NCBI GenBank assembly: GCA_947623845.1
Contig: CANQHM010000045.1
Location: 1-9,385, forward strand
From: an uncultured Bacilli bacterium
Lineage (GTDB): Bacteria > Bacillota_I > Bacilli_A > RF39 > UBA660
Reading direction: 5' to 3'
DNA: 9,385 bases
Shown: positions 1 through 5,664 of the stretch, one piece after another
Position numbering within the stretch: the first letter of the stretch is position 1
Layout of the letters: each line of letters begins with the position of its first letter
Notes under the pieces: model-generated
What the model saw: only the letters and a program-made list of their open reading frames with translations
What the model was told of the DNA's origin: nothing
Databases searched by the model: none
Made by a program: the position numbers and the translations under genes

Positions 1-3
1 AAC

Positions 4-28
4 AAAAAAAGGATTTTGACAACCCTTT
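4..28 (-). terminator. Rho-independent terminator of the surface protein/small membrane protein pair
   Basis: Read on the minus strand, AAAGGGTT and AATCCTTT pair as an 8-bp stem with one G-U pair and a 5-nt loop, followed by a run of T (the A run at 4-10). The stem overlaps the TAA stop of the gene ending at 27. It would end the minus-strand unit that starts near 1100. Confidence 0.7.
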
Positions 29-350
29 ATTTAACTTTTTTTTCATTTAAATTTTCGTATCTTTTTCCCACTATCTTCATAAACATATATATTCCTATTA
101 AAGTATACGATACATCCCATACCATATTCCAAATAGTAAGTGTTACTTTGGTAAATTCAAAAGCCATTGAAGTAAAGTAATCTAATCCTAAATCTCTAAT
201 TAATATAAAAGGTAATTTAAATGTTGCTATTATTAATACTATTACTATCATTTCTAAGAAAAAATAAAATAGTTGTTTTAATCCTACTTTACTTGTATAT
301 TTAACTATTTCATTTATACTTTTTTTAAATCTTTTAAAAGTTTCTTTCAT
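27..350 (-). CDS. Small two-helix membrane protein, unrecognised
   Basis: A 107-residue protein with a basic N-terminus (KETFKRFKKS), a long hydrophobic segment at about residues 25-50 and a second at about 67-90, then a charged, lysine-rich tail. It is likely an integral membrane protein with two, possibly three, helices. I do not recognise the family and see no catalytic motif. An in-frame GTG lies 9 nt upstream at 359, but I chose the ATG at 350 because GGTGA (356-360) sits 5 nt before it, a good SD spacing. The upstream surface-protein gene stops 1 nt before this ATG, so the SD lies inside that gene's last codons and translation is probably coupled. The two genes form one transcription unit, so this protein may help anchor or assemble the surface protein. 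That role is inference from position only. Confidence 0.75.
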   Translation of the reverse strand: MKETFKRFKKSINEIVKYTSKVGLKQLFYFFLEMIVIVLIIATFKLPFILIRDLGLDYFTSMAFEFTKVTLTIWNMVWDVSYTLIGIYMFMKIVGKRYENLNEKKVK

Positions 351-351
351 A

Positions 352-1080
352 TTATTCACCAGTACTAGGTTCTCCTGATACTATATGTTGTACATTAGCT
401 CTATCAGGAACTGTTACTACCGAAATAGTAGCTTTAAATGTTCCACTCATTGAAGGATCAGGTGTTGTTGTACAAGTTCCAGTTGCTTCATCTATTGTAC
501 ATTCTTGAACTCCACCAGTTTCATCATCTATCCAAAATAAGAATTTTAAATCATTTTTACTAGCTCCCGCACTATTTATTGCGGTTAAAGAAATGGTATC
601 AATTAAATAACTAGTAGACTCAGTATAAATTTCATCAGCCACTTTTAACCATTTTTCTCCTGTTGTCACTGGACTTGTTGTTGCTGCTGTTATTGTATCT
701 AATAACTTTGTTGTATAATCGCTACCATTATTATAAGCTACATTAATATGGGGTACTAAACCTTCTGTTGATTCATTTAACACATTAACAAATACATAAG
801 CTTTAACTGGAAAAGCATTAGGGTTACTTAAATTAAATGTATAAGGTGTTTGTGCTAATCCTTGTTCATCGCTAATAGGGTATCGATTTGTTAAATTAAT
901 ATTATTAGTCCCCTCAGTAAAGTTCATTAGAACGTCTCCAGTTTGCACAACTATATCATTACCCACACCACTTACTTGCGTTGTAAAATATGCATAAGAA
1001 AATCCTGTTAAGGTGACCATAACCATCATTATAACGACACTTGATAATGCTACTTTATACTTAAATCTAATATGCATCAT
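352..1080 (-). CDS. SipW-dependent-type (TasA/camelysin-like) secreted surface protein
   Basis: A 242-residue exported protein. The N-terminus is basic, then hydrophobic at about residues 9-28, followed by FSYAYFTTQVSG and a short GD-containing strand. This resembles the signal region of TasA/CalY (camelysin) proteins, which are processed by the SipW-type signal peptidase and can form extracellular fibres or matrix. Cleavage is probably near Ala30. The mature part is rich in Asn, Thr and Ser, with strand-like segments and no transmembrane anchor or LPXTG motif. Cys194 and Cys203 bracket a short acidic loop and could form a disulfide. The start is the ATG at 1080, with an AGGAAAGGG SD about 8 nt upstream. 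A second ATG follows directly and cannot be excluded. A near-consensus sigma-A promoter lies just upstream. No sipW gene is in the window. The class is fairly secure, the exact family is not. Confidence 0.7.
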   Translation of the reverse strand: MMHIRFKYKVALSSVVIMMVMVTLTGFSYAYFTTQVSGVGNDIVVQTGDVLMNFTEGTNNINLTNRYPISDEQGLAQTPYTFNLSNPNAFPVKAYVFVNVLNESTEGLVPHINVAYNNGSDYTTKLLDTITAATTSPVTTGEKWLKVADEIYTESTSYLIDTISLTAINSAGASKNDLKFLFWIDDETGGVQECTIDEATGTCTTTPDPSMSGTFKATISVVTVPDRANVQHIVSGEPSTGE

Positions 1081-1106
1081 ATTGATTACCCTTTCCTACT
1101 ATTTTT

Positions 1107-1135
1107 ATTTTAAAATAAAATCTTGTATTTGTCAA
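1107..1135 (-). promoter_or_regulatory. Sigma-A promoter of the TasA-like surface protein
   Basis: On the minus strand there is a perfect -35 TTGACA (1130-1135), a 17-nt spacer and a -10 TAAAAT (1107-1112). Transcription would start near 1100, about 20 nt before the ATG. It is one of the two strongest promoters in the window by sequence. Confidence 0.8.
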
Positions 1136-1143
1136 AACTTTTA

Positions 1144-1172
1144 TTGCTATATTTGGTAAATAAATGTATAAT
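1144..1172 (+). promoter_or_regulatory. Sigma-A promoter of the DUF308/HdeD-like gene
   Basis: TTGCTA (1144-1149), a 17-nt spacer and a perfect TATAAT (1167-1172) precede the GAGGT SD at 1185-1189. The -10 box overlaps an upstream in-frame ATG at 1164, which therefore cannot be the translation start. It is divergent from the TasA-like promoter, with the two -35 boxes 8 bp apart. Confidence 0.7.
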
Positions 1173-1196
1173 AAGTTTAGAAAAGAGGTATTTATA

Positions 1197-1805
1197 ATGA
1201 AAATTGAAATAACTAAAGATAGTAAAACCAACCTTTTTACATCTATTGCTATCTTTATTTTAGGAGCTTTATTATTTAGTAAACCCGATGAAGTAGTTAA
1301 ATTTATATCTTATATTTTTGGAGCTTTATTTGCTATATATGGTATCTATTCTATATATCGTTATTCTAAAGATAAATTAAATATGAATTTAATTACTGGG
1401 ATTATTTGTATAATTATTGCTTTAGTATTTATTTTCTTAGCTGATGTTATTGAAGCAACTATTAGATATTTTATTGGAGCATGGATTTTATTTGCTGGTA
1501 TAACTCGTCTTATTTATTCTCTAAGTTATATGGATAGAAAAGATAATCGTTTTGTTAGTTCTTTAATTATATCTATTTTACTAATTATTATTGGTTTCTA
1601 TATTATCTTAGTTTCTAATTTAGTATTATCTACTATTGGTGTTCTTCTTATGTTATATGCTGGTTTAGAAATTGCAGGATTTGCCTTTGATATTATTGAT
1701 AGCAAAAAGAATAATCCTCCTAAGGAAGCTATACCTGATGCCGTAATAGTTAGTGATAATAAACAAACTAAAAAAGATAAAAAGAACAAAAAGAAAAGCA
1801 AATAA
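1197..1805 (+). CDS. DUF308/HdeD-like six-helix membrane protein
   Basis: A 202-residue integral membrane protein with about six hydrophobic helices (roughly 12-28, 33-54, 64-82, 89-110, 118-140 and 143-166), arranged as three repeated helical hairpins with small-residue patterns such as LGALLF, FGALFAIYGI and IGAWILFAGI. This matches the DUF308 layout, to which the E. coli acid-resistance protein HdeD belongs. The biochemical role of most members is unknown. Residues 169-202 form a hydrophilic tail ending in a lysine-rich cluster, presumably cytoplasmic and perhaps contacting lipid headgroups or nucleic acid. I chose the ATG at 1197 because an AGAGGT SD lies 7 nt upstream. The in-frame ATG at 1164 falls in the -10 box. 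The gene is monocistronic, between a divergent promoter and a bidirectional terminator. Confidence 0.75.
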   Translation: MKIEITKDSKTNLFTSIAIFILGALLFSKPDEVVKFISYIFGALFAIYGIYSIYRYSKDKLNMNLITGIICIIIALVFIFLADVIEATIRYFIGAWILFAGITRLIYSLSYMDRKDNRFVSSLIISILLIIIGFYIILVSNLVLSTIGVLLMLYAGLEIAGFAFDIIDSKKNNPPKEAIPDAVIVSDNKQTKKDKKNKKKSK

Positions 1806-1835
1806 AAAGAAGCTTTGCAAAAAAAGCTTTTTTTA
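1804..1835. terminator. Bidirectional terminator between convergent genes
   Basis: AGAAGCTTT and AAAGCTTTTT pair around a GCAAAA loop (one G-U pair), flanked by an A run on the left and a T run on the right, so it reads as an intrinsic terminator on both strands. It fills the gap between the stops at 1805 and 1833 and overlaps both stop codons. Confidence 0.75.
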
Positions 1836-2252
1836 ATGGATTTCAAAAGGAAATGTTTCTTCTACAACTCCACAATTATCGTTAAGTTCTGTCTTTCCTT
1901 CAACATAATCATTTAATTCATAAGTGTAATATAAGTCTTTTTCTTGGTATAACCCAACCACTACTTTCGCATTTTTATCTATTCCTTTAAAGTAATCAGT
2001 GTCTACTAAGTATAAGTAATGATTATTTTTATTACAAATTAACTTAACATCCTCTTCCGTAATAGCGTTTATTTTGTCTTTTGCATCCTCTTGGGCATCA
2101 ACTAATAAAGACTCCCTTGCTGCACTTGCAGCTTTATTAAGCATATCTTTCCCATCTGGTTTTAATTCTTTGTGATACCCAAGTAAAAATCCTCCAGCAC
2201 ATAAAACCGTAAATAATAAAATACAACCTATTGTTATTAAAGCATTTTTCAT
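1833..2252 (-). CDS. Small membrane-anchored protein with Cys pair, paralogue of its upstream neighbour
   Basis: A 139-residue protein of unknown function. Residues 4-26 form one hydrophobic segment that could be an uncleaved anchor or a signal peptide. The C-terminal part (about 27-139) would lie outside the cell: a charged, helix-prone stretch at 38-68, then a strand-rich part with tyrosines. Cys73 (VKLIC) and Cys127 (NDNC) are the only cysteines outside the membrane segment. The upstream gene has the same build: an N-terminal anchor, a (V/L)K(L/V)IC motif, alternating aromatic strands and a second Cys about 45-55 residues later. I therefore infer that the two are diverged paralogues. The start ATG overlaps the upstream TGA (ATGA), with only a weak purine-rich SD inside the end of the upstream gene, so coupled translation is likely. 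The hydrophobic segment does not contain a proper lipobox. Confidence 0.65.
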   Translation of the reverse strand: MKNALITIGCILLFTVLCAGGFLLGYHKELKPDGKDMLNKAASAARESLLVDAQEDAKDKINAITEEDVKLICNKNNHYLYLVDTDYFKGIDKNAKVVVGLYQEKDLYYTYELNDYVEGKTELNDNCGVVEETFPFEIH

Positions 2253-2623
2253 TCTTCTTCACTCCAATCCATAAGGCCATCTTCACAATAATCTTTAAAT
2301 ACGTCTTTATATAATCCTATACCATCAATATAATAAACTCCATTTTTATGGAAACCCAAGAATGCTACCTCTTGACTTCCAAACTTCGCATTAAAAACAA
2401 AATACTCTTTCCCATCACAAATAACTTTTAAGTCCTTATATTCTTTCGTCTCTAAATTAGAATTAGCTAAAGCTCCCGTAACTAATTCTTCTTTTACTAT
2501 GCTTTCCATACTATTTTCTAGTTTTGGTGTAAAATCAATACTTCTTCCTACTGCGTACGCTATTCCTACACCCATAAGCATAACTAACCCAATCACTACC
2601 CCTGCTATTATTTTCTTTTTCAC
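2249..2623 (-). CDS. Small membrane-anchored protein with Cys pair, first of a paralogous pair
   Basis: A 124-residue protein of unknown function. It has a basic start (MKKK), a hydrophobic segment at 5-25 ending in AYA, which could be a signal-peptidase site or an anchor, and a hydrophilic domain of about 100 residues. That domain has an acidic helix at 36-50, then LKVIC (Cys69), alternating aromatic strands (YFVF, VAFLGF, VYYIDGIGLY), and Cys113 near an acidic C-terminus. The two cysteines are the only ones in the protein and could form a disulfide. The start is a GTG at 2623, supported by AAAGGA 8 nt upstream. No in-frame ATG fits as well. Its TGA stop overlaps the next gene's ATG. The preceding gene's terminator lies 20-40 nt upstream and no clear promoter is visible between, so expression may come from readthrough or from a promoter inside the Bax-inhibitor-1 gene. 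Confidence 0.65.
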   Translation of the reverse strand: MKKKIIAGVVIGLVMLMGVGIAYAVGRSIDFTPKLENSMESIVKEELVTGALANSNLETKEYKDLKVICDGKEYFVFNAKFGSQEVAFLGFHKNGVYYIDGIGLYKDVFKDYCEDGLMDWSEEE

Positions 2624-2645
2624 CTAAATTTTCCTTTCTCTACAT

Positions 2646-2666
2646 AAAAAGAGCATCAACTGCTCT
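2646..2666 (-). terminator. Terminator of the Bax-inhibitor-1 family gene
   Basis: On the minus strand AGAGCA, loop GTTGA and TGCTCT form a 6-bp perfect stem followed by TTTTT. The first bases of the stem overlap the TAG stop. It separates this gene from the two small anchored-protein genes downstream. Confidence 0.75.
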
Positions 2667-3306
2667 AATTATCATTACCAAATAATTCTAATAAATGTAA
2701 GAAGATATTAATATAATCTAAGTATAACTCTAAAGCTCCTAAAATCATTAAATTATCTTCTGGTACACCACTATCACTAAGTCTTTTAACATTTTGCACA
2801 TCATATGCTGTAATTCCCATAAATATTAAAAGTGTTACCGCCGAAATTGCAATATCAAAGGTACTATTACCAATAAAGATATTAATAAGTGAACAAATAA
2901 TCATTGCAATTAAAGCCATAAATAAGTAAGTACTAAACTTTGTTAAATCAATATTTGTTTTATAACCTAAAATTGCAAAGATTAAGAACACTAACGCTGC
3001 CGCCACAAATATTAATAATATAGACTCAATTTGATAAACTACAAATACGGATCCAAAGGTAAGTCCACTAACAAAGGAATACAACAAGAATGAAACCCTC
3101 GCTCCTGTCTTACTCATCTTCATAACTCTTGCTGACAAAAATATTACTAATCCTAACTCTAATAGTATAAGTATCCAATAAGCTCCCGTACTAAATATAT
3201 TATTTAGCATATTTTCATTAATACTTACAATATAACCTGTAAGAAATGTTACTAATAAACCCGCAAACATCCATAAAAATGTTCCAGCCATTACTTTGTT
3301 TTTCAT
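2665..3306 (-). CDS. Bax inhibitor-1 family (YetJ/YccA-like) membrane protein
   Basis: A 213-residue protein with about seven closely packed hydrophobic helices filling almost the whole length, which is the size and build of bacterial Bax-inhibitor-1 (TMBIM/UPF0005) proteins. The C-terminal half has the family's recognisable segments: an ITAYDVQNVKR stretch ending helix 6 and LELYLDYINIFLHLLELFG in helix 7. Asp169 and Asp197 match the di-aspartyl pH sensor described for Bacillus subtilis YetJ, a pH-dependent calcium leak channel. Calcium leak activity here is inferred from the family. The start ATG at 3306 has a perfect AGGAGG SD 5 nt upstream. The gene is divergent from pyruvate kinase and has its own terminator, so it is probably transcribed alone. 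Confidence 0.88.
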   Translation of the reverse strand: MKNKVMAGTFLWMFAGLLVTFLTGYIVSINENMLNNIFSTGAYWILILLELGLVIFLSARVMKMSKTGARVSFLLYSFVSGLTFGSVFVVYQIESILLIFVAAALVFLIFAILGYKTNIDLTKFSTYLFMALIAMIICSLINIFIGNSTFDIAISAVTLLIFMGITAYDVQNVKRLSDSGVPEDNLMILGALELYLDYINIFLHLLELFGNDN

Positions 3307-3341
3307 CTAATCCTCCTAAAACATTATATTTTATATTCCTA

Positions 3342-3370
3342 ATTATACTACAATCTTATCTCTTGTACAA
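3342..3370 (-). promoter_or_regulatory. Promoter of the Bax-inhibitor-1 family gene
   Basis: On the minus strand TTGTAC (3365-3370), a 17-nt spacer and a perfect TATAAT (3342-3347) precede the gene by about 36 nt. Six of its -35 bases are shared with the 16-bp palindrome that also contains the opposing pyruvate kinase -35. Confidence 0.7.
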
Positions 3371-3374
3371 GAGA
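3359..3374. promoter_or_regulatory. 16-bp perfect palindrome spanning both -35 boxes of a divergent promoter
   Basis: TCTCTTGTACAAGAGA is its own reverse complement. Its centre lies midway between the two -10 boxes (3342-3347 and 3386-3391), exactly 17 nt from each to its own TTGTAC. The palindrome contains the -35 of both promoters. It could be an operator for a dimeric regulator, or simply the product of two overlapping -35 elements. Either way, two polymerases could not occupy it at once. Confidence 0.6.
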
Positions 3375-3391
3375 GTTAAAAATGCTATAAT
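3363..3391 (+). promoter_or_regulatory. Extended -10 promoter of pyruvate kinase
   Basis: TTGTAC (3363-3368), a 17-nt spacer and TATAAT (3386-3391) with the extended -10 TGC directly before it. The predicted start of transcription is near 3398, about 20 nt before the ATG. Confidence 0.8.
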
Positions 3392-3416
3392 TTATTAGAA
3401 GATAAGGGTGTTAGCT

Positions 3417-4820
3417 ATGAAGATGACTAAGATAATTGGTAGTATAGGACCAGCTAGTAGTGATATTAAAACTCTTACTAATATGGTATTAGAGGGTATG
3501 AATGTTGCTCGTATTAATTTTTCTCATGCTAATCTTTATGCTACTAATGAAATTATAGCTAACTTAAAAAAAGTACGGGAACTTACTAATGAAAATATTG
3601 CAATTCTTTATGATACTAAAGGCCCGGAATTACGTACTTTAGATATGTATAATAATGAAATAGAACTAGTTAAAGATAATGATATAAAAATAACGAAAAG
3701 AATCTGTGTTGGTACAACCTATGAATTTAGTTTAAATCATCCTGAAGTAATCGATATTCTAGATTATAATGATATTATCTATTTAGAAAATGGTTTAATA
3801 AAATTACAAGTTATTAAAAAAGATCCTGATTCCGTTTTATGTCATATTCTAAATAGTGGTACTTTAGGTAGTAGAAAATCGGTAAGTATTCCTAACAAGA
3901 AATTAAACATTCCCTATTTAAGTGATAATGATAAAAAAGATATTGCTTATGCTTTGTCTCATGATATCGACTTTCTTGCCTTATCTTTTGTTTCTAGTAG
4001 TGAAGATATCTTTGAAGTAAAAAAATATTTACAAGAATTTCATAAAGAAGATCTCCCTCTTATTTGTAAAATAGAAAATCAACTAGGTATTGATAATCTT
4101 CATGATATTTTAAATAATTGTGATGGTATTATGGTCGCAAGAGGAGATTTAGGTACCGAACTTCCTTTAGAAACTCTTCCTTTAATTCAAAAAGATATTA
4201 TTACGAAATGTCGTGAACAAGGTAAAATTGCGATTGTAGCAACCGAAATGTTAGAAAGTATGATTAATAATCCTCGTCCTACGAGAGCGGAAGTAAGTGA
4301 TGTTGCAAATGCCGTGATTGATGGCGCCGATGCTGTTATGTTAAGTGGCGAAACTACCATTGGTAAATACCCTGTCGAAGCCGTAAAACAAATGAAAGAT
4401 ATTTGTGAAACTACGGAAAAAAATATAACTCTTACTAATAAATTTAATTATTTAAAAGATTATGATATTACCGAAACCATTTCTAAATCCGTCGTTGAAA
4501 GTGCTAACCTAATTAACTCTAAATTAATCGTTGCTAACACGTTATCTGGTCTTACCGCCAAAAAGATTAGTAATTTAAAACCCCACTGCCCTATTCTTGC
4601 TACTTGTACTAGTACCCAAGTTGCTCGTAACCTTTCTTTATATTGGGGCATCTACCCTAAACTCGTCCCTATTCTATCAACTACCGATGAAATAATTACC
4701 AATTCTCTTAGTGTCGCCAAGACATTTATGAATTTAGCAAAAAAAGATACCATCATTATAACTGGTAGTTTCCCCCTTAATAGTAATTCTACCAATTTAA
4801 TGAAAATTGAAGAAATATAG
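3417..4820 (+). CDS. pyk: Pyruvate kinase
   Basis: A 467-residue glycolytic enzyme that converts phosphoenolpyruvate and ADP to pyruvate and ATP in the cytoplasm. The N-terminal KIIGSIGPAS and GMNVARINFSHAN are typical. DTKGPELRT (66-74) holds the K+ ligands Asp66 and Thr67, with Asn34 and Ser36 as the other two. Glu71 is the residue linked to K+ dependence in the family. The B domain occupies about 75-165. Lys218 and Glu220 in ICKIE, and Asp244 in ARGDLG, are the catalytic lysine and metal ligands. NPRPTRAEVSDVANAV (285-300) and MLSGETTIGKYPVEAV (308-323) follow. The family's usual ATQML reads ATEML here (Glu277). The protein ends with the normal C-terminal domain and lacks the extra PEP-utiliser-like domain of Bacillus Pyk. 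I chose the ATG at 3417 because AAGGGTG lies 6 nt upstream. An in-frame GTG at 3408 is part of that SD. No terminator follows. Confidence 0.97.
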   Translation: MKMTKIIGSIGPASSDIKTLTNMVLEGMNVARINFSHANLYATNEIIANLKKVRELTNENIAILYDTKGPELRTLDMYNNEIELVKDNDIKITKRICVGTTYEFSLNHPEVIDILDYNDIIYLENGLIKLQVIKKDPDSVLCHILNSGTLGSRKSVSIPNKKLNIPYLSDNDKKDIAYALSHDIDFLALSFVSSSEDIFEVKKYLQEFHKEDLPLICKIENQLGIDNLHDILNNCDGIMVARGDLGTELPLETLPLIQKDIITKCREQGKIAIVATEMLESMINNPRPTRAEVSDVANAVIDGADAVMLSGETTIGKYPVEAVKQMKDICETTEKNITLTNKFNYLKDYDITETISKSVVESANLINSKLIVANTLSGLTAKKISNLKPHCPILATCTSTQVARNLSLYWGIYPKLVPILSTTDEIITNSLSVAKTFMNLAKKDTIIITGSFPLNSNSTNLMKIEEI

Positions 4821-4840
4821 TAGTAAAGATTTTAATTTAA

Positions 4841-4849
4841 TGCTATAAT
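4841..4849 (+). promoter_or_regulatory. Extended -10 promoter candidate for the SGNH hydrolase gene
   Basis: TGCTATAAT lies 22 nt before the ATG. The 11 bases AATGCTATAAT are identical to the pyruvate kinase -10 region. No good -35 is present at 17 nt, so it would rely on the extended -10. Readthrough from pyruvate kinase is also possible because no terminator separates the two genes. Confidence 0.55.
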
Positions 4850-4870
4850 ATTTTATAGGAGTAGACGTAT

Positions 4871-5620
4871 ATGAAAAGAATTAACGTTAAATCAGTATTT
4901 ATAATATTAGTTACTTTTTCTTTGGCTTTTAGTGCCACTTTTGTTTTCTTTTCTATCCATAGTGTTAAAGAAGAAAAAGTTAATATTAATAAAAAATCCG
5001 CTATTGCATCCATCATTAATGATATGAGTTCTTTGAGTATTAGCGAAGCCTCTAGTATTCCCGAAGGTAGTGTTAGTGAAGTTCGTTTAGTAGGGCCCGC
5101 TAAGTATTTTCAAGATAATGATGCCTTTGTTATAGGGGATTCATATGCCGAGGGTCTTACCGCTTATAATGTTTTAAGTAAAGATAGTGTAGTTTGGACG
5201 AGAGGTCGTTCGGTAAAATATGCCGTTAAAGATTTACAAACTATTTTAGATAGTGGTAAAACTCCTAAATATTTATTTATGCAATATGGTGTTAATGATG
5301 TTGTAAGTTATGGTTCTAATATCGATGGTTTCATTAATGCTTATAAAGGAAGTTTAGAGGAAATAAAAAAGGAAGTACCTGATACTAAACTTTATGTCAA
5401 TTTAATTGGTAACGCAACAAGAAGCGATGTTAAAGATTTAATTCCTCAATATAATGAAAAGATGCTCACAATGTGTACGGAAGAAAATGTTACTTGTGTT
5501 GATAATAACCCTATATTAGAAACCCAAGAAAATCCTATTTATAATGATGGTATTCATCCTAAACCTTTCTTCTTTAAAGAATGGGCTTATAATATGTTAA
5601 CTGTTGCTGGTATTGGTTAA
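4871..5620 (+). CDS. Membrane-anchored extracytoplasmic SGNH/GDSL-type hydrolase
   Basis: A 249-residue protein. Residues 8-29 form a hydrophobic signal anchor, followed by a Ser-rich linker (about 32-75) and a compact SGNH esterase domain. The four family blocks are present: GDSY with nucleophile Ser91, Gly112 in RGRS, GVND with Asn142, and DGIHP with Asp226 and His229. The full catalytic set (Ser, Gly, Asn, Asp-His) predicts an active esterase or lipase outside the membrane, most likely removing or transferring acyl groups on a surface glycan. The substrate is inferred only. Cys202 and Cys209 bracket a 6-residue loop and may form a disulfide. AGGAG lies 9 nt before the ATG. It sits after pyruvate kinase and before a glycosyltransferase on the same strand, which fits a role in surface-polymer modification. 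A terminator-like hairpin follows it. Confidence 0.88.
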   Translation: MKRINVKSVFIILVTFSLAFSATFVFFSIHSVKEEKVNINKKSAIASIINDMSSLSISEASSIPEGSVSEVRLVGPAKYFQDNDAFVIGDSYAEGLTAYNVLSKDSVVWTRGRSVKYAVKDLQTILDSGKTPKYLFMQYGVNDVVSYGSNIDGFINAYKGSLEEIKKEVPDTKLYVNLIGNATRSDVKDLIPQYNEKMLTMCTEENVTCVDNNPILETQENPIYNDGIHPKPFFFKEWAYNMLTVAGIG

Positions 5621-5626
5621 GATTTT

Positions 5627-5664
5627 AACTCCTTATTCATATATTTAAATAAAGGAGTTTTTTT
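5627..5664 (+). terminator. Terminator-like hairpin that contains the next gene's SD
   Basis: AACTCCTT (5627-5634) pairs perfectly with AAGGAGTT (5652-5659) around a 17-nt loop, followed by a T tract running directly into the ATG at 5665. The 3' arm holds AAAGGAG, the glycosyltransferase SD. The structure could end the hydrolase transcript and also hide the SD in any readthrough RNA. Confidence 0.6.

Noticed and set aside
1164..1196. ATG at 1164 as start of the DUF308-like protein
   Set aside because: It overlaps the TATAAT -10 box, so it would not be transcribed. The ATG at 1197 has a GAGGT SD.
1833..2252. Lipoprotein signal (lipobox) in the 139-residue anchored protein
   Set aside because: Cys18 follows TVL, not the usual L-A/S-G/A pattern, and it lies within the hydrophobic segment.
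4460..4651. Minus-strand open frame inside pyruvate kinase, and similar antisense frames at 1598-1846, 7751-8002 and 8740-8937
   Set aside because: They lie inside well-supported genes on the other strand, have no SD and encode no recognisable protein.
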